From Roseiarcus sp963794155 (GTDB taxonomy: Bacteria; Pseudomonadota; Alphaproteobacteria; Rhizobiales; Beijerinckiaceae): a DNA stretch of 64,000 nucleotides. Of this stretch, positions 17,035-25,013 are shown in pieces (within the stretch, counting starts at the first letter, position 1; every line of letters begins with the position of its first letter). A program made the translations under genes and the position numbers. Below the pieces are notes generated by a model that did no database searches, was not told where the DNA came from, and saw only the letters and a list, made by a program, of their open reading frames with translations. Location of the stretch: contig CAWCCX010000010.1 of NCBI GenBank assembly GCA_963794155.1, positions 186,001 through 250,000 of the forward strand, given 5' to 3'.

Positions 17035-17673
17035 ATGACGGTTATAGAGTCCGAACTTCGTCCCTCACGCGCCGCCTCGCTGGATCTGATCGCCGACGAC
17101 TTGGCCCTCGATTTCGCCAACACCGAATCCGGTCGCGGCTTTCCCTCGCACGAGGACCACCTCCGCGAGCCGGAGCACGTTGCGCTATGGCTCAAGCACG
17201 CCAAAGCGCTTCCCGCGGAAGACGCCGACTGGCTCAAGAATGAGGTTTCGAAGCGCGCCGATCTGGGCGGGGACCTGCTCGCGCGGGCGGTCGACCTGCG
17301 CGAGGCGATTCACGATATCGGCGCGGCGCTCGGGCGCCGGGCGAAGCCGCCCGAGGCTTCGCTCGCCAGTCTTTCCGCCCTTCATGCGCGATTTGTCGCC
17401 AAGGCGACGCTCGCGCCTGGGGCCGTCTCCTGCCGTTGGCGCTGGCGCGTGCGCGCCGCGCCGGTCGAGGCGGCCCTCGGTCCGATCGCGCTCGCCGCCG
17501 TGAACCTGTTCACCGAGGGCGATTTTCATCGCATCCGAGAATGCGGCGGCCACGCTTGCGGCTGGCTCTTCCATGATCGCAGCAAGAACAACCGCCGCCG
17601 GTGGTGCGAGATGGAGGTCTGCGGCAATCGCGCCAAGCAGCGGCGGCTCGCGGCCCGGAGGCGCGGGGATTGA
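17035..17673 (+). CDS. CGNR zinc-finger / ABATE-domain regulator
   Basis: This 212-residue protein has an N-terminal ABATE domain (DDLALDFANTESG; LREAIHDIGAALGR), which resembles a stress-sensing module. The C-terminal CGNR treble-clef zinc finger reads RECGGHACGWLFHDRSKNNR, then RRWCEMEVCGNRAKQRR. Four cysteines and the CGNR motif are intact. Family members are predicted DNA-binding regulators. Its stop overlaps the TTG start of the downstream LivH fusion gene (TTGA), so the two are translationally coupled and the regulator may control the transporter. It is divergent from livK, so the 74-base gap at 16961-17034 likely carries both promoters. Confidence 0.88.
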   Translation: MTVIESELRPSRAASLDLIADDLALDFANTESGRGFPSHEDHLREPEHVALWLKHAKALPAEDADWLKNEVSKRADLGGDLLARAVDLREAIHDIGAALGRRAKPPEASLASLSALHARFVAKATLAPGAVSCRWRWRVRAAPVEAALGPIALAAVNLFTEGDFHRIRECGGHACGWLFHDRSKNNRRRWCEMEVCGNRAKQRRLAARRRGD

Positions 17674-19040
17674 GCCCTCGCCTGGTCATTAGCCTGATCG
17701 TTCTCTTGGCCGCCGCGACCCTCGCCGGCTGCTCGCCCACGCTCGAGACCGACCAGGCCAGGCTTTGTCGGATGGCGCTGCCGGCGCTCATGCCGGAAGA
17801 GGCGCGGATCGGCATTGTCGGGCAAAAGCCCGACGTCGACGGGCGCGGCTTGAGCGTCGCCTTCACCGCCTGGATGCCCGGCCAAGATCCTGAGAGTCGT
17901 CAAGACCCTGAGAAGCATCTCGCCTCCTGCCGCTTTCGCGAGCCGGGACGGCCGAACGAGTCGCGTGATCTTGTGTCGCTGAGGCTCGACGGACGGCCTC
18001 TCCCGGAGGCCCGGCTCTACGTCCTCGTCCGCTACTGGCTGGCGACGCCTGAGGGCCGGGCTTCCGATCCCGCGCCGCTCGGCGACCTGAGCGGCCTCCC
18101 CGTCGTGCCAGGTCCGCTCGCCTATGGCCTGCAAATGGCGGTGGACGGGCTGCCGCTCGCGGCCATCTACGGGCTTCTGGCGGCGGCTTACTCGCTGATC
18201 TACGGCCTGATCGGGCGCATCAATTTCGCTTTCGGCGAAATGGCCGCCGCAGGCGGCTACGCCGCGGCGATCGCCGCTCTGGCCATGGTCGGCTGGCCGC
18301 CCGCCCCGCTGCTGGCCGGCGCCTTCGCGCTGGCGGCCGCGGTCGCCTCGGGTTGGGGCTTCGCCGCGGCGCGGGCGGTGTTCATTCCGCTGCGCCGGGC
18401 TCGCGGCCAGCAGGTGCTGGTGGCGACCGTGGGCCTCGCCCTCTTCCTCCGCGAGCTCTTGCGTTTGACCCAGGGCGACCGGAGCTGGATGAGCCCCCAG
18501 CTCAATCAGCCGTTCGCGCTCGCCCGCGCGGGCGACTTCATAGCCGTTGCGACGCCGATGACCTTTCTCGCGAGCGCAGTCACGCTCGCCGCCGGTCTCG
18601 GCCTGGTCATCGTCTTTCGCGCTTCCCGCATCGGTCGCGAATGGCGCGCCTATGCCGACGATCCCCTCGCCGCCGAGTTGATGGGGGTCAGTCCGGCAGC
18701 GATCACCGCCCGCGCGTTCGCGCTCTCCGGGGCCCTCGCCGGGCTCGCCGGCGCGACCATGACCGCGGCTTTTGGGGCTGTGGGCTATGGCCTCTCGGCG
18801 ACCCTGACTCTGAAGGCGCTCGCCGCGGCGATCGTCGGCGGCATCGGCTCGCTGCCCGGCGCATTCCTAGGCGGGCTCATCGTCGGGGCCGCCGAAACCG
18901 GCTGGTCGGCGCTGTTCCCGATCGATTACCGCGACATCGCCGTCTACGCGCTGCTCACCATTTTCATCGCCTTGCGCCCCTCCGGACTGCTCGGGCAACG
19001 CGACACTGTCACGCACAACCTATTCCCGCGCCGGTCTTGA
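17670..19040 (+). CDS. LivH-type ABC permease with N-terminal lipoprotein-like domain
   Basis: This 456-residue protein starts at TTG 17670, overlapping the previous stop by four bases, with cggagg upstream. The N-terminus is a lipoprotein signal with lipobox LAGC at about residue 24. About 125 soluble residues follow (CRMALPALMPEEARIGIVGQ ... ESRDLVSLRL). From about residue 150 the protein is a complete branched-chain amino acid permease of the LivH family, with roughly eight helices, the SLIYGLIGRINFAFGEM motif and the EWRAYADDPLAAELMGVSP cytoplasmic loop. LivH proteins are normally about 290 residues. This extra exported domain could act as a tethered substrate-binding domain. No LivM, LivG or LivF gene is adjacent. 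Confidence 0.85.
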   Translation: MSPRLVISLIVLLAAATLAGCSPTLETDQARLCRMALPALMPEEARIGIVGQKPDVDGRGLSVAFTAWMPGQDPESRQDPEKHLASCRFREPGRPNESRDLVSLRLDGRPLPEARLYVLVRYWLATPEGRASDPAPLGDLSGLPVVPGPLAYGLQMAVDGLPLAAIYGLLAAAYSLIYGLIGRINFAFGEMAAAGGYAAAIAALAMVGWPPAPLLAGAFALAAAVASGWGFAAARAVFIPLRRARGQQVLVATVGLALFLRELLRLTQGDRSWMSPQLNQPFALARAGDFIAVATPMTFLASAVTLAAGLGLVIVFRASRIGREWRAYADDPLAAELMGVSPAAITARAFALSGALAGLAGATMTAAFGAVGYGLSATLTLKALAAAIVGGIGSLPGAFLGGLIVGAAETGWSALFPIDYRDIAVYALLTIFIALRPSGLLGQRDTVTHNLFPRRS

Positions 19041-19102
19041 CTTGGCGCCGGGGTCTCCCACATCCTTGGCCGCGCTGGCCGAGCCCGCGCACGGAGGCTC
19101 CG

Positions 19103-19549
19103 ATGTCCAATCTCTACACGGCCGCGCCGACGGCAGCGATGCGCCCCGACGCGCTAGCTGGCGTTCGCACCCGGCAAATCTTCGCCGTTTGTCTCGATTT
19201 CGTGCTGGTCAGCCTGCTGGTGGCGGCATTGTGGATCGTGTCGATCGCGCTGACCTTCGGCTTGGCGCTGTTCTTCCTGCCGCCGCTCTTTCCGATCGTC
19301 GCCTTCTTCTACAATGGCCTCACCGTCTCGGGCCACAACATGGCGACGCCCGGCATGCGGACGCTCGATCTCGAGATGCGAATGCACGAATCAGGCGCGC
19401 GGGTCCCGTTCATCAACGCGGCCGTTCAGGCGGTGCTGTTCTACGTCAGCTGGTGCTTCCCGCCGATCTTGCTCGTGTCCCTGGTCGACGCGGAAAAGCG
19501 ATGCCTGCACGACATCATCGCGGGCGTCCTGATCGTCCGGAGGCTCTGA
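19103..19549 (+). CDS. RDD family membrane protein
   Basis: This 148-residue integral membrane protein has about three hydrophobic segments. The RDD pattern is only partly recognisable: an Arg near the start of the first helix (GVRTRQIFAVCLDFVLVS) and the aspartates of CLDF and of the C-terminal LVDAEKRCLHDIIAGVLIV. The segment TPGMRTLDLEM between helices is also family-typical. It has a ggagg ribosome site. RDD proteins are of largely unknown function, with some acting in ion transport. It lies between the LivH fusion and bpt, all in the same direction, as often seen upstream of bpt in alphaproteobacteria. Confidence 0.85.
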   Translation: MSNLYTAAPTAAMRPDALAGVRTRQIFAVCLDFVLVSLLVAALWIVSIALTFGLALFFLPPLFPIVAFFYNGLTVSGHNMATPGMRTLDLEMRMHESGARVPFINAAVQAVLFYVSWCFPPILLVSLVDAEKRCLHDIIAGVLIVRRL

Positions 19550-19619
19550 TCGCACGGTCGCGCGCCATTGAGAACCGCCTGACCCTGCCCGCCAGCGCGG
19601 GCGGAGAGTGGGTGAAGGC

Positions 19620-20363
19620 GTGACCAGGGAAGCGCGCGACGCTCCGCAGTTCTACCTCACCGCTCCGTCGGCATGCCCCTACCTGCCCGGCCAACAGGAA
19701 CGGAAGATCTTCACCCATCTGGTCGGCAAGCGGGCGGCGGCGCTGAACGACCTGCTCACCCAGACCGGGTTCCGCCGCTCGCAGACGATCGCCTACCGGC
19801 CGGCGTGCGAGAGTTGCCGGGCCTGCGTGTCGGTTCGGGTGCTGGTCGACGATTTTCGTCCCTCGGCCGGCCAGCGCCGCGCGATCCGGGCCAACGCCGA
19901 CCTTCTCGGCGTCTTCGTCCCGCCGAAGCCGACCAACGAGCACTATTCCCTCTTTCGCTCCTATCTCGAGCGCCGGCACCCTGAGGGCGGCATGTCGGAC
20001 ATGTCCTCGCTCGATTTCGCGATGATGGTCGAGGATACGCATATCGACACCGTCCTCACCGAATATCGCCCGCGCAGCAGCGCCGGCGACGGCGAGGCCT
20101 CGGGTCCTCTCCTCGGGGTGTGTCTCACCGACCGCCTCGCCGACGGCCTGTCGCTCGTCTATTCGTTCTACGATCCCCATGTGGCGCGCCGCTCGCTCGG
20201 CAGTTACGTCATTCTCGACCACATCGAGAAGGCGCGGCGCCTCGGCCTGCCGCATGTCTATCTCGGCTACTGGGTCGAGGGCTCGAGGAAGATGGGCTAC
20301 AAGGCCTCCTACCTGCCCCAAGAGCGCCTCGGACTGCACGGCTGGGCGCGGGTGGAGAGGTAG
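19620..20363 (+). CDS. bpt: Arginyl/leucyl-tRNA-protein transferase (Bpt/Ate family)
   Basis: This 247-residue N-end rule transferase adds an amino acid from its tRNA to the N-terminus of proteins carrying destabilising residues, marking them for ClpS/ClpAP degradation. Recognisable parts are DAPQFYLTAPSACPYLPGQ, the N-terminal Cys cluster ACESCRACV, and the C-terminal GNAT-like fold with SYVILDHIEKAR and YLGYWVEGSRKMGYK. Start is set at GTG 19620 (MTREARDAPQ), which gives the standard N-terminus; GTG 19608 is an alternative. In alphaproteobacteria this family (Bpt) usually transfers leucine to Asp/Glu N-termini. Confidence 0.9.
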   Translation: MTREARDAPQFYLTAPSACPYLPGQQERKIFTHLVGKRAAALNDLLTQTGFRRSQTIAYRPACESCRACVSVRVLVDDFRPSAGQRRAIRANADLLGVFVPPKPTNEHYSLFRSYLERRHPEGGMSDMSSLDFAMMVEDTHIDTVLTEYRPRSSAGDGEASGPLLGVCLTDRLADGLSLVYSFYDPHVARRSLGSYVILDHIEKARRLGLPHVYLGYWVEGSRKMGYKASYLPQERLGLHGWARVER

Positions 20364-20374
20364 GCGGCTCGCCA

Positions 20375-20482
20375 TGGCCTGCGCAATCGGCCGCAGCGAT
20401 GACGGTCAACGGCCCGTGGCGCGTCTGTTTCCGTTTTGAGGGCGGCGACGCTTGGGACGTCGAGATCGTTGATTATCATTAG
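20375..20482 (+). pseudogene. HigB toxin C-terminal remnant
   Basis: Only the last 35 or so residues of a HigB-type toxin remain. The frame ends with VNGPWRVCFRF and DVEIVDYH, the highly conserved C-terminus of HigB/RelE-like proteins, then stops at 20480-20482, 13 bases before the start of the HigA antitoxin. HigB is normally about 93 residues and its N-terminal two thirds, including most of the RNase fold, is absent. The remnant starts immediately after the bpt stop codon (about 10 bases). Deletion of the toxin with retention of the antitoxin is the simplest reading. Confidence 0.75.
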
Positions 20483-20495
20483 TGGAGTCAAGTCG

Positions 20496-20756
20496 ATGAG
20501 ACCGGTTCATCCCGGCAGAATCCTGAGGCGCGAAATCGAGGCGCGGCGCCTCTCGGCCAACGCCCTCGCCATCGCCCTGCGCACGCCCTCGGGCCGCGTC
20601 ACCGACATTCTGAACGGCAAGCGGGGGGTTTCGCCCGAGACCGCGATGCGCCTCGCCCGCTATTTCGGCAATAGCGCGCGGTTCTGGCTCAATTCGCAGA
20701 CGGCGTACGAACTCGCGGTCGCCGAGGTCGAATTGGGGAGCGAATTGCATCGGTAG
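20496..20756 (+). CDS. higA: HigA family antitoxin (orphan)
   Basis: This 86-residue protein is a helix-turn-helix antitoxin of the HigA addiction-module family: MRPVHPGRILRREIEARRLS, then ANALAIALRTPSGRVTDILNGKRGVSPETAMRLARYFG in the XRE-type fold and FWLNSQTAYEL at the end. Length is close to the family norm (about 95). It normally represses its own operon and neutralises HigB. Here the toxin is reduced to a stub directly upstream, so the gene is an orphan antitoxin. The usual operon promoter ahead of higB appears lost, and expression may depend on bpt transcription. Confidence 0.88.
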   Translation: MRPVHPGRILRREIEARRLSANALAIALRTPSGRVTDILNGKRGVSPETAMRLARYFGNSARFWLNSQTAYELAVAEVELGSELHR

Positions 20757-20826
20757 TGACGCCTGCAGCCTGACGACCCGGCGCAAGCGCAACCCCAGCG
20801 AAGCGGCGGCAAGGCGACGCCCCAGC

Positions 20827-21972
20827 CTACCGCCAGAACCGCTCGCTTGCGATCCGTGCGCCCTCGGTCAGCGCGGCGAATTTCGCCCAGACAATGTCAG
20901 GGTCGACCGCGGCCTGGCCGACCCAGGTGCCGTATCCGCAATCGCTGCCGGCGATCACGTTCTCACGGCCGACGAGCTTGGCGTAATTGTCGATCCGGTT
21001 GGCGATGACTTCCGGATGCTCGATGAAGTTCGACTTCGATTCGATGATGCCTGGAATCAGCACCTTGCCATCCGGCAGCTTGGTGTTCTCAAACACCGCC
21101 CATTCATGCGCGTGGCGCGGGTTGGCGGCTTCGAGTGACAAGGCCCCTGGCTTGGCGGAAAGCACGACGTCGACGATCTCGGCGAGGGGAACGTCGCAAT
21201 GATGCGGGCCTTCGTAGTTGCCCCAGCATAGATGCATCCGGACTCGCTCCGCGGGAACGTTGGCCAGCGCCCCGTTCAGCGCTTCGACATGTTCGGCGGC
21301 CCGCTTGCGAAACTCCTTGACCTCGAGATTCGCATATTGGATATGCCGGCCCATCGCCAGGTCGGGGCAATCGATCTGCAAGTCGAAGCCAGCCGCGACG
21401 ATCGCTTCGTATTCGGGCCGCATCGCATCCGAGATCGCTGCGAGATAGGCGCTCTCGCTGGGGTAATGGTCGTTGCGAAAGAAGAGCGAGATGACGCCGG
21501 GCGACGCGGCGGTCATGAAAGCGCGCTGGCCTCCCCTCTCCCCGACAGCGAGCTTCAGATTGTCGACGTCCCGGCGGACAGCGTCGACGTCGGCGACGGC
21601 GATCGGGCCGTTGCAGGCCGGCGTCTTCCGGCGCGACCGGCCGGGATCGCCGAACACCCGCTTCGCCATGTTCGGAAACTCGACCAGGTCCTGGTAGACG
21701 AATGTGTTGCCTGACCCGCCAAAACCGGACAGGCGGTCCTTCACATAAGTCGCGTAGCTCGGCTTCGACATCTCTCCGTCGTTGACGATGTCGAGGCCCG
21801 CCTTGCGCTGCTTCGCCACCACTTCGCCGACGGCGCTGCGGATGCGCAGGGTCAGCGCCTCGCGATCGACCGGCTTGCCCTCCTCCTTGGCGTACATCAT
21901 CTCAATGAGGTCGTCCGGACGCGGCAGGCTCCCGGTGTGGGTCGTGAGAAAGCGATCGACGCTATGGGGCAT
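20827..21972 (-). CDS. Cobalamin-independent methionine synthase-like (MetE C-terminal domain) protein
   Basis: This 381-residue protein is a single UROD/MetE-like TIM barrel starting at ATG 21972 (MPHSVDRFLTTHTGSLPRP) behind gagga. Zinc ligands of MetE-type methyltransferases are recognisable in RVRMHLCWGNYEGPHH (His-x-Cys) and, near the C-terminus, in the Cys of GSDCGYGTW. Full MetE proteins are about 750 residues with a duplicated barrel; this belongs to the short family related to MetE C-terminal domains and epoxyalkane:coenzyme M transferases. A thiol alkyl-transfer reaction is expected, but the substrate is unknown. Confidence 0.85.
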   Translation of the reverse strand: MPHSVDRFLTTHTGSLPRPDDLIEMMYAKEEGKPVDREALTLRIRSAVGEVVAKQRKAGLDIVNDGEMSKPSYATYVKDRLSGFGGSGNTFVYQDLVEFPNMAKRVFGDPGRSRRKTPACNGPIAVADVDAVRRDVDNLKLAVGERGGQRAFMTAASPGVISLFFRNDHYPSESAYLAAISDAMRPEYEAIVAAGFDLQIDCPDLAMGRHIQYANLEVKEFRKRAAEHVEALNGALANVPAERVRMHLCWGNYEGPHHCDVPLAEIVDVVLSAKPGALSLEAANPRHAHEWAVFENTKLPDGKVLIPGIIESKSNFIEHPEVIANRIDNYAKLVGRENVIAGSDCGYGTWVGQAAVDPDIVWAKFAALTEGARIASERFWR

Positions 21973-22079
21973 TGTCCTCGCTATAGTGGCTCTCTCATCT
22001 TCGATATCGGGTTTCCGCGGCGCATCCCAGTGTCGAGGCGACGGGGCGGATGGGCGTCTCGAGCGCCTGGCCACCGCCC

Positions 22080-22440
22080 TCAGCACTCCACAACATTCAC
22101 CGCCAACCCCCCAAGGCTCGTCTCCTTATACTTCGACTGCATATCTGCGCCGGTCTGGCGCATGGTGGCGACGACGCTGTCCAACGAAACCCGATGCTGC
22201 CCGTCGCCGTGCAGCGCGAGCGAGGCCGCGGCGATCGCCTTGACCGCGCCGAAGGCGTTGCGCTCGATGCACGGGATCTGCACCAGGCCGCCGATCGGAT
22301 CGCAGGTCATGCCGAGGTGATGCTCCATCGCGATTTCGGCCGCGTTCTCGATCTGCTCGTTTAAGCCGCCGAGCGCGGCGCAAAGCCCAGCGGCCGCCAT
22401 CGACGAGGCGACGCCGACTTGGCCCTGGCAGCCGACCTCC
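22080..22440. repeat. Direct repeat, copy A (sdaA 3' end)
   Basis: This segment aligns without gaps to 23119-23479, offset by exactly 1039 bases, at about 97 percent identity by eye. Both copies end at the sdaA stop codon on the left. The right boundary is sharp: after gccgacctc the two sequences become unrelated. The two repeats enclose a BrnT-like toxin and CopG-family antitoxin gene pair. Confidence 0.93.
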
Positions 22441-22443
22441 GCG
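22080..22443 (-). pseudogene. Duplicated 3' fragment of sdaA
   Basis: This is a partial copy of the last 120 codons of the L-serine dehydratase gene that sits intact at 23119-24489. It reads [20 protein letters not shown] to the terminal VVEC and stop. The copy diverges abruptly upstream of AEVGCQ, entering unrelated sequence. It lacks the alpha/beta N-terminal domain and most catalytic residues and has no start codon in a sensible place, so it cannot be a working enzyme. It differs from the true gene at roughly 11 of 361 positions, most of them within the last 25 codons. Confidence 0.9.
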
Positions 22444-22465
22444 CCCGCCCGATGGCGCCGGGGAG

Positions 22466-22744
22466 TCACAAAGCCTCCAGCGCCTTTTGCAGCTGCAGCC
22501 TCATCAGCCGCTGATAAGGCATGCGGCGGGCCGCGGCCTTGGCCTTGTACGCATCGACGACCGCCTGCGGCAGGCGCAGAGTGATCCGCGCGTCCTTGTA
22601 GAGCTCCTCCGCCCGTGCAAACCATATGTCGCGCGGGAGCGCCCCTGCCATCAGGTCATATTGGCTCAAGTCCGCGGTTTCCACGAACCGCTCCGCTTCC
22701 GCATCGCTGGCGAACGTGGGAAACGGTTTCAATTTGCTGGCCAT
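22466..22744 (-). CDS. CopG-family (BrnA-like) antitoxin
   Basis: This 92-residue protein pairs with the BrnT-like toxin gene just upstream; their ends overlap by 16 bases. The N-terminal half (LKPFPTFASDAEAERFVETA, DLSQYDL) is typical of toxin-binding CopG antitoxins. The C-terminal half, DARITLRLPQAVVDAYKAKA and RRMPYQRLMRLQLQKAL, forms a ribbon-helix-helix with strand ITLRLP. These proteins bind the toxin and repress the operon. The gene ends only about 23 bases before the duplicated sdaA fragment. Confidence 0.88.
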   Translation of the reverse strand: MASKLKPFPTFASDAEAERFVETADLSQYDLMAGALPRDIWFARAEELYKDARITLRLPQAVVDAYKAKAAARRMPYQRLMRLQLQKALEAL

Positions 22745-23010
22745 CGCGTTGCTTCCTTCTCGTGGGCGTAGCGGGCGCTGATTGGGCGAATGACCAGACC
22801 TTCGCCAATTCGCCGCAACGTGAATACGACAAACAGCGGCCGGCCCTGGGTGTTACGGCCCATCGCCCGATAGCGCATCTCACCGATGTACGGGTCCGCC
22901 GCGAGGTAGGTCGCCGGATCGCCAAACAGCCGCTCGATTTCTGGTCGCGGAACCCGAGCAACGCATTTGGCCAGGTTGTGATCGTTCCAATCAAACGCCC
23001 ACGCTGTCAT
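22729..23010 (-). CDS. brnT: BrnT-family toxin
   Basis: This 93-residue toxin has the BrnT pattern: FDWNDHNLAKCVA at the start, an acidic FGDPATYLAADPYIGEMRYRAMG centre, then GRPLFVVFTLRR and IRPISARYAHEKE at the end. BrnT toxins have a RelE-like ribonuclease fold and inhibit translation. The conserved ISARYA segment carries likely catalytic residues. It starts at ATG 23010, inside an inverted repeat that probably serves as operator. The CopG antitoxin follows as usual for brnTA, toxin first. Confidence 0.88.
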   Translation of the reverse strand: MTAWAFDWNDHNLAKCVARVPRPEIERLFGDPATYLAADPYIGEMRYRAMGRNTQGRPLFVVFTLRRIGEGLVIRPISARYAHEKEATRWPAN

Positions 23011-23044
23011 ACGAAAATATGCTATTTTGTATGCACATCGTCAA
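23008..23044 (-). promoter_or_regulatory. Promoter and operator palindrome of the brnT/copG pair
   Basis: Reading on the minus strand, TTGACG (23044-23039) is followed by a 17-base spacer and CATATT (23021-23016), with the brnT ATG only five bases further on, so the mRNA may be nearly leaderless. An inverted repeat covers 23008-23033: CATACGAAAATA, three bases, then TATTTTGTATG. It spans the -10 box and the start codon, the position expected for autorepression by the antitoxin. AT-rich composition contrasts with the flanks. Confidence 0.6.
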
Positions 23045-23118
23045 GCGCCGTTTTGCACGATGGGCATGCATTTTAGGCGTTCGCCCAGAAGATGCCCTGC
23101 GATCCCCGGGGCGCGCCT

Positions 23119-23479
23119 TCAGCACTCGACGAAATTCACCGCCAGCCCCCCAAGGCTCGTCTCCTTGTACTTCGACTGCATGTCGGCGCCGGTCTGGCGC
23201 ATGGTGGCGACGACGCTGTCCAACGAAACCCGATGCTGCCCGTCGCCGTGCAGCGCGAGCGAGGCCGCGGCGATCGCTTTGACCGCGCCGAAGGCGTTGC
23301 GCTCGATGCACGGGATCTGCACCAGGCCGCCGATCGGATCGCAGGTCATGCCGAGGTGATGCTCCATCGCGATTTCGGCGGCGTTCTCGATCTGCTCGTT
23401 TAAGCCGCCGAGCGCGGCGCAAAGCCCAGCGGCCGCCATCGACGAGGCGACGCCGACTTCGCCCTGGCAGCCGACCTCG
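23119..23479. repeat. Direct repeat, copy B (3' end of intact sdaA)
   Basis: This is the partner of the repeat at 22080-22440, at a constant offset of 1039 bases. It is the functional sdaA 3' end, coding for the last 120 residues of the enzyme. Differences between the copies include caa/gaa-type changes near the stop codon and three scattered silent or near-silent changes. Confidence 0.93.
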
Positions 23480-24489
23480 GCCCCCGAAATCGAGGCGTTG
23501 AGCTTGAACAGCGAACCGATCGCGGTCGCGGTCAGAAGGAAATCGGCGAGGCCCGCCTGGTTCGCGCCTTCGCAATGGTCGCGGTAATAGCGCATGACCG
23601 CCGGAATGACCCCGGCCGCGCCGTTGGTCGGGGCGGTCACGACCCGCCCGCCGGCGGCGTTCTCCTCGTTGACCGCCATCGCGTAAACGCTGACGAAGTC
23701 CATGATCTCGTGCGCCGGGTGAAAGTTGCGCCTGGAGGCTTCGATCAGGCGGTCGTGGATCGCCTTGGCGCGGCGCATGACCTTGAGCCCGCCAGGCAGC
23801 GGGCCGGATTGCGCAAGGCCCCGGTCGACGCAGGCGAACATGACATCGACGATCCGCGCCACGTGGGCGTCGGCCTCGCTCCGGGACTTGAGCGCCGCCT
23901 CGTTGGCCCGCACCATCTCGGCGATCGAAAGCCCGGCCTCGCGCCCGCGCGCCAGAAGCTCGGCTCCCGAACGGAAGGGATGGGGCAAGCGGGCGTCGAT
24001 TGCGGAGGCGTCCTCGCCGGCGCCGTCACGGATGACGAAGCCGCCGCCGATCGAAAGCCAGGTCTCGTCGGCGAGCACGGCTTGGGCCGCGTCGCGAGCG
24101 ATGAGCCGCAAGGTGTTCGGATGGCGCGGGGCTGGCGTCACGGTGTCAAACGCGATCGCGGTCTCCGGATCGAAGGCGATCGAGCGTCGCCCCGCGAGCT
24201 TGAGGCGCTTCGTCGCCCGCACCTCGGCGGCGAGCGCTTCGGCCGCGTCCGGTTCGACGCTGTCCGGCCGCTGACCGCTGAGGCCCAGGATCACCGCCTT
24301 GTCGGTCGCATGGCCGCGGCCGGTGAAAGCGAGCGAACCGAGCAGCGCGACCTCGACCGAAGCGACCCGGTCGATCGCGCTCGATCCGGCGAGCCCATCG
24401 GCGAAGGCCGCCGCCGCCTTCATTGGCCCGACCGTATGCGACGACGACGGCCCTATGCCGATCTTGAAGAGCTCGAAGACGCTGAACAT
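23119..24489 (-). CDS. sdaA: L-serine ammonia-lyase (iron-sulfur, single-chain)
   Basis: This 456-residue enzyme deaminates L-serine to pyruvate and ammonia using a [4Fe-4S] cluster. The N-terminal domain opens [20 protein letters not shown], the standard start. The C-terminal catalytic domain shows [20 protein letters not shown] and [14 protein letters not shown], then IPCIERN, supplying cluster cysteines. The protein ends in a terminal cysteine (VEC), which in related enzymes folds back into the active site as an extra cluster ligand. Length is normal. Its 3' end lies beside the toxin-antitoxin cassette and is duplicated beyond it. Confidence 0.95.
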
Positions 24490-24618
24490 CGCTCGGCCTC
24501 GGGCGGCCGGCGACTATCACGCTCGCTTGGCGGCCGCTCTCAACAGTAGAGCGGAACGCGATCTGACGGAACCGCCGTCCTGGCGCAGCTGATCGAAGCC
24601 AGAGCGAACACCACAGCG

Positions 24619-24644
24619 CGCCGCCCGCTTAAGTGCGGGCGGCG
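24619..24644 (-). terminator. Perfect hairpin downstream of the secreted-protein gene
   Basis: CGCCGCCCGC and GCGGGCGGCG form a perfect ten-base stem around TTAAGT, 25 bases beyond the stop of the minus-strand gene at 24669. No clear T tract follows on either strand, so it is either a hairpin-only terminator or an mRNA-stabilising structure. Confidence 0.5.
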
Positions 24645-24668
24645 CAGGAATTTAAATCTTGCCAGGGG

Positions 24669-25013
24669 TTATTGCGGACCACACGCCGTGTACCACCACC
24701 CGCCGTAATCCGTCCGGTACATGTGGCAATCCGAGGCAAGCGGCGCGAGTGGCGCGAGCGCCGCGAGCGCCGTCGCGCTCTCAAAGCGCGACCTCACAAG
24801 GTGATGGTTCGCGAGGACCCCCGGGGCATAGACTTCTCCTTGGGCGACAAAACCCGGCACGTAACCCGGGCTCTGGTTCGCTTCATTCGGATGGGTCTGG
24901 GCCTGTTCCCTCATGAAGTTAGCGTCACCGTTTGCCAACGCGGCCCCAGGGATGACACTGGCGAAAGCGCAAGCCGTCATCGCCGCTAGTATAGATGACA
25001 AGGTATATCTCAT
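24669..25013 (-). CDS. Hypothetical secreted protein
   Basis: This 114-residue protein starts at ATG 25013 behind gggagg. A signal peptide is obvious (LSSILAAMTACAFASVIPGAALA, cleavage near residue 27). The mature part of about 87 residues is Ala/Pro-rich in the middle and ends with two cysteines in DCHMYRTDYGGWWYTACGPQ, which could form a disulfide. No known family is recognised. It stands alone between sdaA and the NifU-like gene, and its 5' region is unusually AT-rich with a strong hairpin in the leader, so its regulation may be of interest. Confidence 0.7.
   Translation of the reverse strand: MRYTLSSILAAMTACAFASVIPGAALANGDANFMREQAQTHPNEANQSPGYVPGFVAQGEVYAPGVLANHHLVRSRFESATALAALAPLAPLASDCHMYRTDYGGWWYTACGPQ

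Noticed and set aside
22080..22625. A second L-serine dehydratase gene
   Set aside because: Only the last 120 codons are homologous; the upstream part is unrelated and there is no N-terminal domain.
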